From Rhizobium sp. Root1212 (GTDB taxonomy: Bacteria > Pseudomonadota > Alphaproteobacteria > Rhizobiales > Rhizobiaceae), in NCBI RefSeq assembly GCF_001424985.1, contig NZ_LMDA01000022.1:372001-436000 (forward strand): DNA of 64,000 bases, written 5' to 3'. Made by a program: the position numbers and the translations under genes. The notes below the pieces were generated by a model. It saw only the letters and a list, made by a program, of their open reading frames with translations. It was not told the origin of the DNA and made no database searches. Positions 19,087 through 28,533 of the stretch are shown here, one piece after another; position 1 is the stretch's first letter; each line of letters opens with the position of its first letter.

Positions 19087-20640
19087 ATGACAAGCCTGGA
19101 ACAGGTCGCGCACCGGCACGACGACAGCCTGAAGAAAACCGAGGCCAATCGTGTCGCCCCAGGCTCGCCGATCCTCGAGCTGAAGGGGCTGCAGAAGAAC
19201 TACGGCTATGTGCAGGCGCTGAAACCGGCGACGGTAACGTTTCTAGCCGGCGAAATTCATGCGATCGTCGGTGAAAACGGCGCCGGCAAATCGACCCTGA
19301 TCAAGCTCCTGACCGGCGTCATCACCCGCACGGCGGGTGAAATTTTCTGGTGCGGCCAACCGGTCGCCTTGGCGACCCCGAACGAGGCAATCGCCCGTGG
19401 CATCAATGCCGTGCACCAGGAGGTGGTGCTCTGCCCGCACCTGACGGTCGCCGCCAATCTTTTCCTCGGCGACGAGATCAACCGCAACGGCCTGATGCGC
19501 AAGCGCCAGATGGAGAAGACGGCGCAGGCCGTGCTCGACGACCTCGGCTTCAATCTGCCGGCGGCGTCCACCTTGAGTTCGCTCACCATCGGCCAGCAGC
19601 AGCTCGTCGCGACAGCGCGGGCGGCCATGCGCGGCACCCAGTTCCTGATCTTCGACGAGCCGACCGCCTACCTGACACGCCAGGAATCGGCCCAGCTCTT
19701 CAAGCTCATTCGCCGGCTTCAGAGCGAAGGCGTGACCATCGTCTATATTAGCCACCGCATGGAAGAGGTGTTCGAGCTTGCCGATCGCGTCTCGGTGCTG
19801 CGCGACGGCACCCATGTCGGTACCCGCCTTGTCGGCGAGACCAATGAGACCGAGCTGATCGCGCTGATGATCAACCGCTCGATCGAGCAGATCTACCACA
19901 AGGTAGATATTCCACTCGGCGAAACCATTCTGGAGACGCGGGGCCTGAGCGGGCCAGGTTTCGAGGATGTCTCGCTGAGCGTCCGGGCCGGCGAGATCGT
20001 CGGCCTCTACGGGCTGATCGGCGCCGGTCGCAGCGAATTTGCGCTCGGCCTCTATGGCCGGCACCCGGCCACATCAGGCGAAATCCACTGGATGGACAAG
20101 AAGGTCGATATCCGGAACGAGCACGCGGCCATGGACCTCGGCATCGCGCTTGCGCCGGAAAGCCGCCGCGATCAGGGCCTGTGCCTCAACCTGCCGATCG
20201 GCCTCAACATCAACCTGCCGGTCTTCCGCAGGCTCAGCCGCGGGCCGATCATCAGTCATGCACTGGAATCGGCCAATGCCGATCAGCAGATCCGCAATCT
20301 CAGCATCAAGACGCCGAGCCGGCGGGTGCTGGTTTCCAGCATGTCCGGCGGCAACCAGCAGAAGGTCGTCATCGGCAAATGGCTGAGCCACGGGGCGCGG
20401 CTGTTCATCTTCGACGAGCCGACGGTCGGTGTCGATGTCGGCACCAAGGCGGAAATCTACCGCCTGTTCGCCATGCTCCTGAAAGAGGGGGCGGGCATCA
20501 TCCTGATCTCGTCCTATCTGCCCGAGGTCTATGAACTGGCCGACCGGCTGCATGTCTTCCGCCGTGGCCGGCTGGTGGGCAGCCATGATTTCCATGCCGC
20601 ATCCCATGAAGACGTGCTCGCCGAGGCGATCGGCGTCTGA
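19087..20640 (+). CDS. Sugar ABC transporter ATP-binding protein (RbsA/MglA type)
   Basis: 517 aa with two fused ATPase domains. The first has a full Walker A, GENGAGKST near residue 62, signature-like LTIGQQQLVATARA, and Walker B FLIFDEPTAYL. The second has a degenerate Walker A (GLIGAGRSEF), signature MSGGNQQKVVIGKWL and Walker B LFIFDEPTVGVDVG. This asymmetry is standard for carbohydrate uptake (CUT2) transporters. I chose ATG 19087 after GGGAGGAGG; the frame is open upstream into the binding-protein gene. It is followed after 25 bp by the permease. Confidence 0.93.
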   Translation: MTSLEQVAHRHDDSLKKTEANRVAPGSPILELKGLQKNYGYVQALKPATVTFLAGEIHAIVGENGAGKSTLIKLLTGVITRTAGEIFWCGQPVALATPNEAIARGINAVHQEVVLCPHLTVAANLFLGDEINRNGLMRKRQMEKTAQAVLDDLGFNLPAASTLSSLTIGQQQLVATARAAMRGTQFLIFDEPTAYLTRQESAQLFKLIRRLQSEGVTIVYISHRMEEVFELADRVSVLRDGTHVGTRLVGETNETELIALMINRSIEQIYHKVDIPLGETILETRGLSGPGFEDVSLSVRAGEIVGLYGLIGAGRSEFALGLYGRHPATSGEIHWMDKKVDIRNEHAAMDLGIALAPESRRDQGLCLNLPIGLNINLPVFRRLSRGPIISHALESANADQQIRNLSIKTPSRRVLVSSMSGGNQQKVVIGKWLSHGARLFIFDEPTVGVDVGTKAEIYRLFAMLLKEGAGIILISSYLPEVYELADRLHVFRRGRLVGSHDFHAASHEDVLAEAIGV

Positions 20641-20665
20641 GAAAAGCGAGAAGAGGACAATCCAA

Positions 20666-21640
20666 ATGGCCATCACCTCATCCGAATCGAGCGCGGCGGC
20701 GCCGCGGCGCGGCGTGAACGTCCTGTTCAGCCTGACGCTGATCGGTCTTCTCCTCTTCCTCTGGATTGCGCTCGGCCTCGGGACCGCCAGTTTCTGGACT
20801 CCGCTCAATATCTCCAACCTGCTGCGTCAGGGCGCCATGACGGCGATCCTTGCGGTGGGGCAGACCTTCGTCATCATCACAGCCGGCATCGATCTGTCCG
20901 TCGGCGCGATCGTCGGCTTTTCCAGCGTCATCCTTGCCTGGCTGCTGCATGCAGGCGTGCCGCTCTGGGCGGCCTTGATCCTCACCTTGTTGATGGGCAT
21001 GGCGATCGGCGTCTTCCACGGTTTCGGCATCGTGCGCATGGGCCTGCCGCCCTTCATCATCACACTGGCGACGCTGACCTCGCTGCGCGGCATCGGTCTG
21101 CTGATCACCGATGGCTCGACCATTTCGATCACCCACGAAGCCTTCACCGGGTTTTCGCGCGCCAATTTCCTCGGCATTCCCAGCCTGTTCTGGATGGTGA
21201 TCCTGGTGGCGGTGCCGGCCTATATCTTCCTGCATCTCAGCCGCTGGGGCCGCTATCTCTTCGCAGTCGGCTCCAACCGCGAAGCCGCGCGCCTCTCGGG
21301 CGTCAGCGTCGACCGCACGATCTATATGGCCTATATCCTCTCGGCCACCTGCGCCGCCTTTGTCGGCATCCTGCTCGCCTCCCGCATCGGCATCGGCAAC
21401 GCCACCCAGGCGGAAGGCTGGGAGCTGCAGGCGATTGCGTCCTCGGTCATCGGCGGCACCAGCCTGTTCGGCGCGGTCGGTTCGATCCACGGCCCGCTGA
21501 TCGGCGCCTTCATTCTGGCGACCATCAACAACGGCGCCAACCTCCTGAACGTCAATTCGTTCTGGCAGCGCATCATCACAGGCTTGCTGATTATCGTCAT
21601 CGTCTATTTCGATCAGTTGCGCCGCCGCGGTTCGCGGTAA
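20666..21640 (+). CDS. Sugar ABC transporter permease (RbsC type)
   Basis: 324 aa integral membrane protein. About nine or ten hydrophobic segments are seen from residue 17 (VLFSLTLIGLLLFLWIALGL) to the C-terminus. The LRQGAMTAILAVGQTFVIITAGIDLSVG block and the GGTSLFGAVGS loop are typical of the ribose-type permease family. The CUT2 set of one binding protein, one double ATPase and one permease is complete. I chose ATG 20666 (MAITSSES); the open frame extends upstream only into the ATPase gene. The zinc dehydrogenase gene starts 13 bp after its stop. Confidence 0.92.
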   Translation: MAITSSESSAAAPRRGVNVLFSLTLIGLLLFLWIALGLGTASFWTPLNISNLLRQGAMTAILAVGQTFVIITAGIDLSVGAIVGFSSVILAWLLHAGVPLWAALILTLLMGMAIGVFHGFGIVRMGLPPFIITLATLTSLRGIGLLITDGSTISITHEAFTGFSRANFLGIPSLFWMVILVAVPAYIFLHLSRWGRYLFAVGSNREAARLSGVSVDRTIYMAYILSATCAAFVGILLASRIGIGNATQAEGWELQAIASSVIGGTSLFGAVGSIHGPLIGAFILATINNGANLLNVNSFWQRIITGLLIIVIVYFDQLRRRGSR

Positions 21641-21653
21641 AGCGGGGAGTGCC

Positions 21654-22673
21654 ATGAAAGCGGTCGTCTGCAACGAACCCGGACAGCTTGCCCTTGTCGA
21701 TGTCCCGGCGCCGGGCGCGGTGCCGGCCGGCTGGGCGCGGCTTGCCGTCAGCCATGTCGGCATCTGCGGCACGGATTACCACATCTACGAGGGCAAGCAT
21801 CCCTTCCTGCAGTATCCGCGGATCATGGGCCACGAGATTTCCGCCCGGATAGCGGAGGCGGGCGAGGGCGTCTCGCTTCCCATCGGCAGCCTCGTCATCG
21901 TCAATCCGTATCTCGCCTGCGGCCGCTGCGGCGCCTGCCGCAAGGAAAAACCAAACTGCTGCACCAATATCCGGGTTCTGGGCGTGCATACCGATGGCGC
22001 CCAGTGCGAGGAAATCCTCGTGCCGGAGCACAATCTTTACCCGGCTGACGGTCTTTCGCCGGAGGCTGCGGCGACGGTGGAGTTTCTGGCCATCGGCGCC
22101 CATGCGGTCCGCCGCTCGCAGGCCCCGGAAGGGTCACGGGCGCTGGTCATCGGTGCCGGGCCGATCGGCCTTGGGGCCGCGATCTTCGCCCGCATCGCCG
22201 GCTATGACGTGACGCTTGCCGATACCAGCGCCGACCGTCTCGCCATGGCGGCAAAATCCTTCGATTTCGCCAAGGCGATCCTCGTCGGCGGCGACACGGC
22301 AGAGGCCGTTTCCGCAGCAACCGACGGCGATGGTTTCGATGTCGTCTTCGACGCCACCGGCTATGCCGGCTCGATGGAGCGCGCCTTTTCCTATGTCGCC
22401 CATGGCGGCTCGCTCATCTTCGTCGGCGTGGTCAAGGATGACATCCGCTTTTCCGATCCCGAGTTCCACAAGCGCGAGATGACGCTGATCGCCAGCCGCA
22501 ATGCGACCAAGGAGGATTTCGTCCATGTGGCGGAGGCGATCAGGGCCGGCAAGGTGCCCGTCAATGCGCTCATAACGCACCGCACCACGCTGCAAGGGGT
22601 GATCTCCGACTTGCCGCGCTGGGCCAGCGAAAAGACAGGGTTGGTCAAGGCTGTGATCGAAATAGCGCCCTGA
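21654..22673 (+). CDS. Zinc-binding alcohol dehydrogenase family protein
   Basis: 339 aa, medium-chain dehydrogenase/reductase. Catalytic zinc ligands are in GICGTDYH and GHEISARI; the structural zinc Cys set is in CGRCGACRKEKPNCC; the NAD-binding loop is GAGPIGLG near residue 165. The pattern resembles L-idonate, galactonate or threonine dehydrogenases that oxidise a secondary alcohol of a sugar acid. As the last gene of the island it may oxidise a pathway acid or process lactaldehyde; the substrate cannot be named from sequence. A short spacer from the permease suggests co-transcription. Confidence 0.88.
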   Translation: MKAVVCNEPGQLALVDVPAPGAVPAGWARLAVSHVGICGTDYHIYEGKHPFLQYPRIMGHEISARIAEAGEGVSLPIGSLVIVNPYLACGRCGACRKEKPNCCTNIRVLGVHTDGAQCEEILVPEHNLYPADGLSPEAAATVEFLAIGAHAVRRSQAPEGSRALVIGAGPIGLGAAIFARIAGYDVTLADTSADRLAMAAKSFDFAKAILVGGDTAEAVSAATDGDGFDVVFDATGYAGSMERAFSYVAHGGSLIFVGVVKDDIRFSDPEFHKREMTLIASRNATKEDFVHVAEAIRAGKVPVNALITHRTTLQGVISDLPRWASEKTGLVKAVIEIAP

Positions 22674-22706
22674 AGGAAGAAAACCTCGGGAATTAAAGGG
22701 GAAACT

Positions 22707-22823
22707 TGACAGCTGTCACCGCCTACGCGAGCTTTGCGCAAGCAACTTCATTGATTGTCAAAAGATCGGTGAAATTCTTGCGTCCGATGACTGAAGGCGA
22801 TTTGGCGCTGCAGCAATTGCTGC
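22707..22823. promoter_or_regulatory. Two perfect palindromes upstream of phaZ
   Basis: TGACAGCTGTCA (22707-22718) and GCAGCAATTGCTGC (22810-22823) lie in the 255-bp gap before phaZ, which has no gene. The second is rich in TGC/GCA half-sites, like the sites bound by the PHB-responsive repressor PhaR in Paracoccus. A regulatory role is inferred. Confidence 0.4.
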
Positions 22824-22928
22824 GATGCACAAAATAGGTTAAGGCTCCAGCCGCCTGTCGATGAGGAATGACCGGAATGTCGCCGGCTCGGGTCGACGTT
22901 TTTCGGCAGCGGTAACAGGAGTGTCCCC

Positions 22929-24203
22929 GTGTTCTACCAGCTTTACGAACTCAATCATGCGATGATGGCGCCCTGGCGCGCAACGGCCGATGCCATGCGC
23001 CTCGCCTACGCCAATCCGCTCAATCCCGTTTCCCATACCTATTTCGGCCGGGTTGCCGCCGCCGGCCTCGAAGTGTTCGAGCGCATGACCCGCCGCTACG
23101 GCAAGCCGGAATTCGGCCTTCCCGAAACCGTGGTCGACGAGCAGACGGTGAAGGTTCGCGAAAAGATCGTCTGGCGCCAGCCCTTCTGCAATCTCATCCG
23201 CTTCGAGCGGGCGCTGCCCAAGGGCCGCGCCGCCGATCCGAAGGTGCTGATCGTCGCGCCCATGTCCGGCCACTATGCGACGCTGCTGCGCGGCACGGTC
23301 GAGGCGATGCTGCCGCATTCGGATGTCTACATCACCGACTGGATCGATGCCCGCATGGTGCCGCTGACAGAGGGCACTTTCGATCTCGACGACTACATCG
23401 ATTACGTCATCGAGATGCTGCATTTCTTAGGCCCCGATACCCATGTGATCGCCGTCTGCCAGCCGGCCGTTCCGGTTCTGGCTGCGGTTGCGGTCATGGA
23501 AACCAATGAAGATCCGCTGTCGCCGGCCTCGATGACGCTGATGGGCGGGCCGATCGATACCCGCATCAATCCGACGGCCGTCAACCAGCTGGCCAAGGAC
23601 AAGCCGATCAAGTGGTTCCAGGACAATGTCGTCATGCAGGTGCCGTTCCCGCAGCCGGGCTTCCTGCGGCCTGTCTATCCGGGCTTCCTGCAACTGTCCG
23701 GCTTCATGTCGATGAACCTCGACCGGCACCTGACGGCGACCAAGGATTTCTTCGAGCACCTCGTCAAGAACGACGGCGATGCTGCGGAAAAGCACCGCGA
23801 TTTCTACGATGAATACATGGCCGTCATGGATCTGACGGCGGAATTCTACCTGCAGACGGTCGAAGTCGTGTTCATGCGCCATGCCCTGCCGAAGGGCGAG
23901 ATGATGCATCGCAGCCAGCCGGTCGATACGACCGCCATCCGCAAGGTGGCGCTGCTGACGATCGAAGGCGAGAACGACGACATCTCCGGCGTCGGCCAGA
24001 CCGAAGCTGCCCAGACGATCTGCACCAACATCCCCAACGACATGCGCCAGCATTACGTGCAGCCGGATGTCGGCCACTATGGCGTCTTCAACGGCTCGCG
24101 CTTCCGCCGCGAGATCGCGCCGCGCATCGTCGCCTTCCAGCGCCAGCACGCGCGCCGGGCAAAGCCGGTCGCCCGCGTGATCAAGGGCGGAAAACCAGGC
24201 TAA
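22929..24203 (+). CDS. phaZ: Intracellular polyhydroxyalkanoate depolymerase
   Basis: 424 aa, GTG start preceded by AGGAGTG. It hydrolyses stored poly-3-hydroxybutyrate granules to 3-hydroxybutyrate in the cytoplasm. The family replaces the lipase-box Ser with Cys; here Cys177 lies in IAVCQPAVPVL. The Asp of IEGENDDISG and the His of VGHYGVFNG near the C-terminus complete a Cys-Asp-His triad as in Ralstonia PhaZ1. The N-terminal YQLYELNHAMMAPWR is characteristic. No signal peptide is present, in line with the intracellular class. It is a single gene, with a hairpin after it. Confidence 0.94.
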   Translation: MFYQLYELNHAMMAPWRATADAMRLAYANPLNPVSHTYFGRVAAAGLEVFERMTRRYGKPEFGLPETVVDEQTVKVREKIVWRQPFCNLIRFERALPKGRAADPKVLIVAPMSGHYATLLRGTVEAMLPHSDVYITDWIDARMVPLTEGTFDLDDYIDYVIEMLHFLGPDTHVIAVCQPAVPVLAAVAVMETNEDPLSPASMTLMGGPIDTRINPTAVNQLAKDKPIKWFQDNVVMQVPFPQPGFLRPVYPGFLQLSGFMSMNLDRHLTATKDFFEHLVKNDGDAAEKHRDFYDEYMAVMDLTAEFYLQTVEVVFMRHALPKGEMMHRSQPVDTTAIRKVALLTIEGENDDISGVGQTEAAQTICTNIPNDMRQHYVQPDVGHYGVFNGSRFRREIAPRIVAFQRQHARRAKPVARVIKGGKPG

Positions 24204-24235
24204 ACCTGGGTTTCGTTCGATTTATGAGATTGGAA

Positions 24236-24267
24236 ACAGGCGCTTGGCGGATTTCGCCGGCGCCTGT
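24236..24267. terminator. Strong hairpin downstream of phaZ
   Basis: ACAGGCGC (24236-24243) pairs with GCGCCTGT (24260-24267), with an inner GGCG/CGCC stem (24246-24249 with 24255-24258). It lacks a clear U-run, so it may be a rho-dependent or mRNA-stabilising structure rather than a classic terminator. Confidence 0.5.
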
Positions 24268-24345
24268 CTTGCGAGCGGGTTCGGCTGTTCCCACATCGTA
24301 AAGGGCAGGCCCAAAAGGGTCTGTCTTGAGCGAGGACTTCTGAAC

Positions 24346-24774
24346 ATGAATCAATCTGCATTGATCCGTCCGGACTGGACTCCCGCAACCATTGCGCTGA
24401 TGGTGCTTGGCTTCGTGGTCTTCTGGCCGCTCGGTCTCGCCATGCTGGCCTATATCCTGTTCGGCGATCGGCTGAAATCCTTCCGCAAGGATGCCAACGA
24501 TACCGTTGACGGGATGTTCTCATCCTTCAAGCGTGGCCGTCGCGGCTATTGCCGTCCCCAGTTCCGCACCGGCAACGTCGCCTTCGACGATTGGCGTGAT
24601 GCCGAATTGACCCGCCTTGATGAAGAACGCCGCAAGCTCGATGAGATGCGCGAACAGTTCGACGAATATGTCCGCGAGCTGCGTCGGGCCAAGGATCAGG
24701 AAGAGTTCGACCGCTTCATGCGCGAACGCAATTCCGGCGGTCCGGGTTCGGTGCCGGGCTTTCCGGCCCACTGA
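24346..24774 (+). CDS. DUF2852 domain-containing membrane protein
   Basis: 142 aa. One hydrophobic segment (about residues 12-37, ATIALMVLGFVVFWPLGLAMLAYIL) is followed by a basic stretch and a long charged helix (residues about 85-130, LTRLDEERRKLDEMREQFDEYVREL) that is probably a coiled coil. The family is found mainly in alphaproteobacteria and has no assigned function. I chose ATG 24346 (MNQSALIRPDW); the open frame extends upstream without a better start. A terminator follows, so it is likely monocistronic. Confidence 0.85.
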   Translation: MNQSALIRPDWTPATIALMVLGFVVFWPLGLAMLAYILFGDRLKSFRKDANDTVDGMFSSFKRGRRGYCRPQFRTGNVAFDDWRDAELTRLDEERRKLDEMREQFDEYVRELRRAKDQEEFDRFMRERNSGGPGSVPGFPAH

Positions 24775-24786
24775 CGGTTTGACATC

Positions 24787-24818
24787 AAAGCCGGCGTTTC
24801 CCTGAAGCGCCGGCTTTT
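24787..24818 (+). terminator. Terminator of the DUF2852 gene
   Basis: AAAGCCGGCG (24787-24796) pairs perfectly with CGCCGGCTTT (24808-24817), 11-nt loop, followed by T. It ends 14 bp before the first possible start of the next gene. Confidence 0.85.
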
Positions 24819-24831
24819 CCTTATCTGTCGA

Positions 24832-25626
24832 ATGCGTAAACCCGGCGAATCGGCTATCACCAGTTTCATGTTTTCCCTTCTTCGCAAGACAACGGGCACG
24901 AAAAAAACGCCGCAGCCGACGAAGCGCCTTCTCGATGTCGCCGGCCGCGCGATGCCGCTGACGATCAAGCAGAATGCAAGAGCGACCCGCATGACGCTTA
25001 GAATCGAGCCCGGCGGCCGCGAGTTGAAGCTGACGGTGCCGGCCGGTCTGCCCGAACGCGAGATCAATGCCTTCCTCGACCGGCATCAGGGCTGGCTGAT
25101 GACCAAGCTCGCGCGGTTTTCCGGCGAGAGCGTGCTGGAGGAAGGTGGCACGATCCTTATCCGCGGCATCGCCCATCGCATCGAGCGCACCGGCAAGCTG
25201 CGCGGCCTGACGGAAGCGGTTATGGCGGAGGACGAGGCCGTGCTGCGGGTGAGCGGCGCACCGGAGCACCTGCGCCGGCGTATCGCCGATTTCCTGAAGA
25301 AGGAAGCGCGCAAGGACCTCGAACATCGTGTCGGCATTCATGCCCGCATCGTCGGGCGCAAGGTCAAGTCACTCAGCTTCAAGGATACCCGCAGCCGTTG
25401 GGGTTCCTGTGCTGCCGATGGCGCCCTGAGCTTTTCCTGGCGCATCGTCATGGCGCCGCCGAAGGTGATCGATTATCTTGCTGCCCATGAGGTGGCTCAT
25501 CTTCGCGAGATGAACCATGGTCCGGATTTCTGGGCCTTGTGCGAGGAGCTTTGCCCCGCGACGCCGGATGCGCGGCGCTGGCTGAAGCGCAACGGCACCA
25601 TGCTGCACGCCATCGACTTCGATTGA
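24832..25626 (+). CDS. YgjP/SprT-like M48-type metallopeptidase family protein (DUF45)
   Basis: 264 aa if translated from ATG 24832; ATG 24868 (MFSLLRKTTG) is a good alternative giving 252 aa, and neither has a clear ribosome binding site. The C-terminal WLM/DUF45 domain contains AAHEVAHL, an HExxH zinc motif, a downstream His in NHGPDFW, and the RSRWGSCAADGALSFSWR stretch typical of YgjP. The physiological substrate of this family is not settled. It is preceded by a terminator and lies 56 bp before trpF, with which it may share transcripts. Confidence 0.85.
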   Translation: MRKPGESAITSFMFSLLRKTTGTKKTPQPTKRLLDVAGRAMPLTIKQNARATRMTLRIEPGGRELKLTVPAGLPEREINAFLDRHQGWLMTKLARFSGESVLEEGGTILIRGIAHRIERTGKLRGLTEAVMAEDEAVLRVSGAPEHLRRRIADFLKKEARKDLEHRVGIHARIVGRKVKSLSFKDTRSRWGSCAADGALSFSWRIVMAPPKVIDYLAAHEVAHLREMNHGPDFWALCEELCPATPDARRWLKRNGTMLHAIDFD

Positions 25627-25682
25627 GTGCGGCGGGCTTCTTTAGGCTCGACTCACGCGGCATTTCATGCAAGGTCCCTGAC

Positions 25683-26351
25683 ATGACGACGGACGTAAAA
25701 ATTTGTGGTTTGAAGACGGCTGAGGCCATCGATCTGGCGGTCGAACTCGGGGCGACCCATACGGGTTTCATCTTCTTCGAAAAGAGCCCTCGCAATATCG
25801 AGCCCGACGACGCGGGCCGGCTTGCCGATCGCATCCGCGGCAAGGCCAAGGTGGTCGCGGTCACCGTCGATGCCGATAGCGATCTGCTCGACGAGATCGT
25901 CTCGGCGCTTTCGCCGGATATCCTGCAGTTGCACGGCAATGAGAGCCCTGAACGGGTGCTGACCGTCAAAGCCGTTTACGGCTTGCCGGTGATCAAGGCT
26001 TTCTCGATACGCGACGCCGACGATCTCAAGCGGATCGAGCCCTATATCGGCATCGCCGATCGCTTCCTCTTCGATGCCAAGCCGCCGAAAGGCTCCGACT
26101 TGCCCGGCGGCAATGGCGTCTCTTTCGATTGGCGGCTGCTGGAGACGCTTGACGGAAGCGTCGATTACATGCTTTCCGGTGGATTGAATGCGGAAAATGT
26201 CGGGGAAGCCCTTGCGCTCACGGGCGCGGGGGCCGTCGATATTTCTTCCGGGGTTGAAAGCGCACCTGGGGTCAAGGACCTGAAGCGCATGCGGGAATTT
26301 TTCGCAGCCGTGGCCCGTGGGCCGGAGGTTGCGGCAGGGAGCGACACGTGA
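25683..26351 (+). CDS. trpF: Phosphoribosylanthranilate isomerase
   Basis: 222 aa from ATG 25683. It catalyses the Amadori rearrangement of N-(5'-phosphoribosyl)anthranilate in tryptophan synthesis. VKICGLK near the N-terminus holds the catalytic Cys (general base) and the acid Asp lies in [10 protein letters not shown]; the phosphate-binding [11 protein letters not shown] and [11 protein letters not shown] loops are intact. An in-frame extension upstream lies in the preceding gene and is unlikely. Its stop overlaps the trpB start (GTGA), giving translational coupling in a trpFBA operon, the usual rhizobial arrangement separate from trpE and trpDC. Confidence 0.95.
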   Translation: MTTDVKICGLKTAEAIDLAVELGATHTGFIFFEKSPRNIEPDDAGRLADRIRGKAKVVAVTVDADSDLLDEIVSALSPDILQLHGNESPERVLTVKAVYGLPVIKAFSIRDADDLKRIEPYIGIADRFLFDAKPPKGSDLPGGNGVSFDWRLLETLDGSVDYMLSGGLNAENVGEALALTGAGAVDISSGVESAPGVKDLKRMREFFAAVARGPEVAAGSDT

Positions 26352-27568
26352 ACCAGACGCCGAAATTGAATTCGTTCAGGAGCGGACCCGACGAGGATGG
26401 CCGTTTTGGCATTTTCGGCGGCCGTTTCGTTGCCGAAACCCTGATGCCGCTGATCCTCGATCTGCAGGACGAATGGAACAAGGCCAAGACCGATCCTGCC
26501 TTCCAGGCGGAGCTTGCCGATCTCGGCACCCATTATATCGGCCGCCCAAGCCCGCTCTATTTCGCTGAGCGCCTGACGGCCGAGCTTGGCGGCGCTAAGA
26601 TCTATTTCAAGCGCGAAGAACTGAACCATACCGGCTCGCACAAGATCAACAACTGCATCGGTCAGATCCTGCTCGCCAAGCGTATGGGCAAGACCCGGAT
26701 CATCGCCGAAACCGGCGCCGGCCAGCATGGCGTCGCCTCGGCGACCGTCGCGGCCCGTTTCGGCCTGCCCTGCGTCGTCTACATGGGCGCGACCGATGTC
26801 GAGCGTCAGGCGCCGAACGTGTTTCGTATGAAGCTGCTCGGTGCCGAGGTAAAGCCGGTCACCGCCGGCAGCGGCACGCTGAAGGACGCGATGAACGAGG
26901 CGCTGCGCGACTGGGTCACCAATGTCGACAGCACCTATTACCTGATCGGCACCGCCGCTGGCCCGCATCCCTATCCGGAACTCGTGCGCGAGTTTCAGTC
27001 CGTCATCGGCAAGGAAGCGCGCGAGCAGATCCTTGAAGCCGAAGGCCGGTTGCCGGATCTGGTTGTTGCTGCAGTCGGCGGCGGCTCCAATGCGATCGGC
27101 ATTTTCCACCCGTTCCTCGATGACGAAACCGTCAAGATGGTCGGTGTCGAAGCCGGCGGCAAGGGGCTGGACGGCGACGAGCACTGTGCCTCGATCACGG
27201 CCGGTTCGCCGGGTGTGCTGCATGGAAACCGCACCTATCTGCTGCAGGATCGCGACGGCCAGATCAAGGAAGGTCACTCGATTTCGGCCGGCCTCGATTA
27301 CCCCGGCATCGGGCCGGAACATTCGTGGCTGAGCGATGTGGGCCGGGTCGAATATGTTCCGATCATGGACCATGAGGCGCTGGAGGCCTTCCGGATGCTG
27401 ACCCGTCTCGAAGGCATCATCCCGGCGCTCGAGCCGAGCCACGCGATCGCCGAAGTGATCAAGCGCGCGCCGAAAATGGGCAAGGATGAAATCATCCTGA
27501 TGAATCTCTCCGGCCGCGGCGATAAGGACATCTTCACCGTCGGCAATATTCTGGGCATGGGGCTTTAA
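26348..27568 (+). CDS. trpB: Tryptophan synthase beta subunit
   Basis: 406 aa, GTG start overlapping the trpF stop. This PLP enzyme condenses indole with serine. The PLP-binding Lys99 is in [12 protein letters not shown]; the phosphate-binding loop [11 protein letters not shown] is near residue 240; [17 protein letters not shown] and the C-terminal [12 protein letters not shown] are standard for the TrpB1 type that pairs with TrpA. It is separated from trpA by 4 bp. Length is normal. Confidence 0.97.
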   Translation: MNQTPKLNSFRSGPDEDGRFGIFGGRFVAETLMPLILDLQDEWNKAKTDPAFQAELADLGTHYIGRPSPLYFAERLTAELGGAKIYFKREELNHTGSHKINNCIGQILLAKRMGKTRIIAETGAGQHGVASATVAARFGLPCVVYMGATDVERQAPNVFRMKLLGAEVKPVTAGSGTLKDAMNEALRDWVTNVDSTYYLIGTAAGPHPYPELVREFQSVIGKEAREQILEAEGRLPDLVVAAVGGGSNAIGIFHPFLDDETVKMVGVEAGGKGLDGDEHCASITAGSPGVLHGNRTYLLQDRDGQIKEGHSISAGLDYPGIGPEHSWLSDVGRVEYVPIMDHEALEAFRMLTRLEGIIPALEPSHAIAEVIKRAPKMGKDEIILMNLSGRGDKDIFTVGNILGMGL

Positions 27569-27572
27569 GGGC

Positions 27573-28412
27573 ATGACCGCACGCATGGACAAACGCTTCG
27601 CCGATCTGGCGGCCGAGGGCCGGCCGGCGCTGGTCACCTATTTCATGGGCGGCGACCCGGATTTCGAAACCTCGCTGGCGATCATGAAGTCGCTGCCGTC
27701 TGCCGGTTCCGACGTGATCGAACTCGGCATGCCCTTCTCCGATCCGATGGCCGATGGGCCGGCGATCCAGCTTGCGGGACAGCGGGCGCTGAAGGCCGGC
27801 CAGACGCTGGAAAAGACGCTGGAACTGGCCCGCCGCTTCCGCGCCGACGACAAGGATACGCCGATCGTCCTGATGGGTTACTACAATCCGATTTATGTCT
27901 ACGGTGTCGACCGCTTCATCGAAAATGCGCTGGAAGCCGGCATCGACGGCCTGATCGTCGTCGATTTGCCGCCGGAAATGGATGACGAGCTTTGCCTGCC
28001 GGCGCTGGCCAAGGGGCTGAACTTCATCCGCCTCGCCACACCGACGACGGATGACAAGCGCCTGCCGAAGGTGCTCGAAAATACCTCCGGCTTCGTCTAT
28101 TACGTCTCTATGAACGGCATCACCGGCTCGGCTCTGCCGGACCCGTCGCTGGTCGGCGGCGCGGTGCAGCGCATCAAGGCGCACACCAGGCTTCCGGTCT
28201 GTGTCGGCTTCGGCGTCAAGACGCCGGAGCATGCGCGCGCCATCGGCGCCTCCGCCGATGGTGTCGTGGTCGGAACGGCGATCGTCAATCAGGTGGCCTC
28301 TAGCCTCAACGAGGAAGGCCATTCCACCGGCGCGACGGTGCCGGGGGTCGAGGCGCTGGTGCGCGGGCTTGCAGCGGGCGTTCGTGGCTCAAGGCTTGCA
28401 GCAGCCGAATAA
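27573..28412 (+). CDS. trpA: Tryptophan synthase alpha subunit
   Basis: 279 aa TIM barrel that splits indole-3-glycerol phosphate to indole and glyceraldehyde 3-phosphate. The catalytic Glu is in [15 protein letters not shown] near residue 51, with the catalytic Asp in the same motif near residue 62; SMNGITGS and [11 protein letters not shown] are the phosphate-binding loops. It is the last gene of trpFBA. A 121-bp gap without a gene separates it from accD; accD and folC may still be read from the same transcript as no terminator was seen. Confidence 0.96.
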   Translation: MTARMDKRFADLAAEGRPALVTYFMGGDPDFETSLAIMKSLPSAGSDVIELGMPFSDPMADGPAIQLAGQRALKAGQTLEKTLELARRFRADDKDTPIVLMGYYNPIYVYGVDRFIENALEAGIDGLIVVDLPPEMDDELCLPALAKGLNFIRLATPTTDDKRLPKVLENTSGFVYYVSMNGITGSALPDPSLVGGAVQRIKAHTRLPVCVGFGVKTPEHARAIGASADGVVVGTAIVNQVASSLNEEGHSTGATVPGVEALVRGLAAGVRGSRLAAAE

Positions 28413-28533
28413 ATGCCCACATTCTGGGGCATTCCGCTGGCCAGACCGGCGGATGCGCTGGAGAAAATGATGAATTAAGGCGTCCCTGGCCGGCTGAACG
28501 GCAAGGCCGGGCGCAATACTTCAGGAGTTTGCA

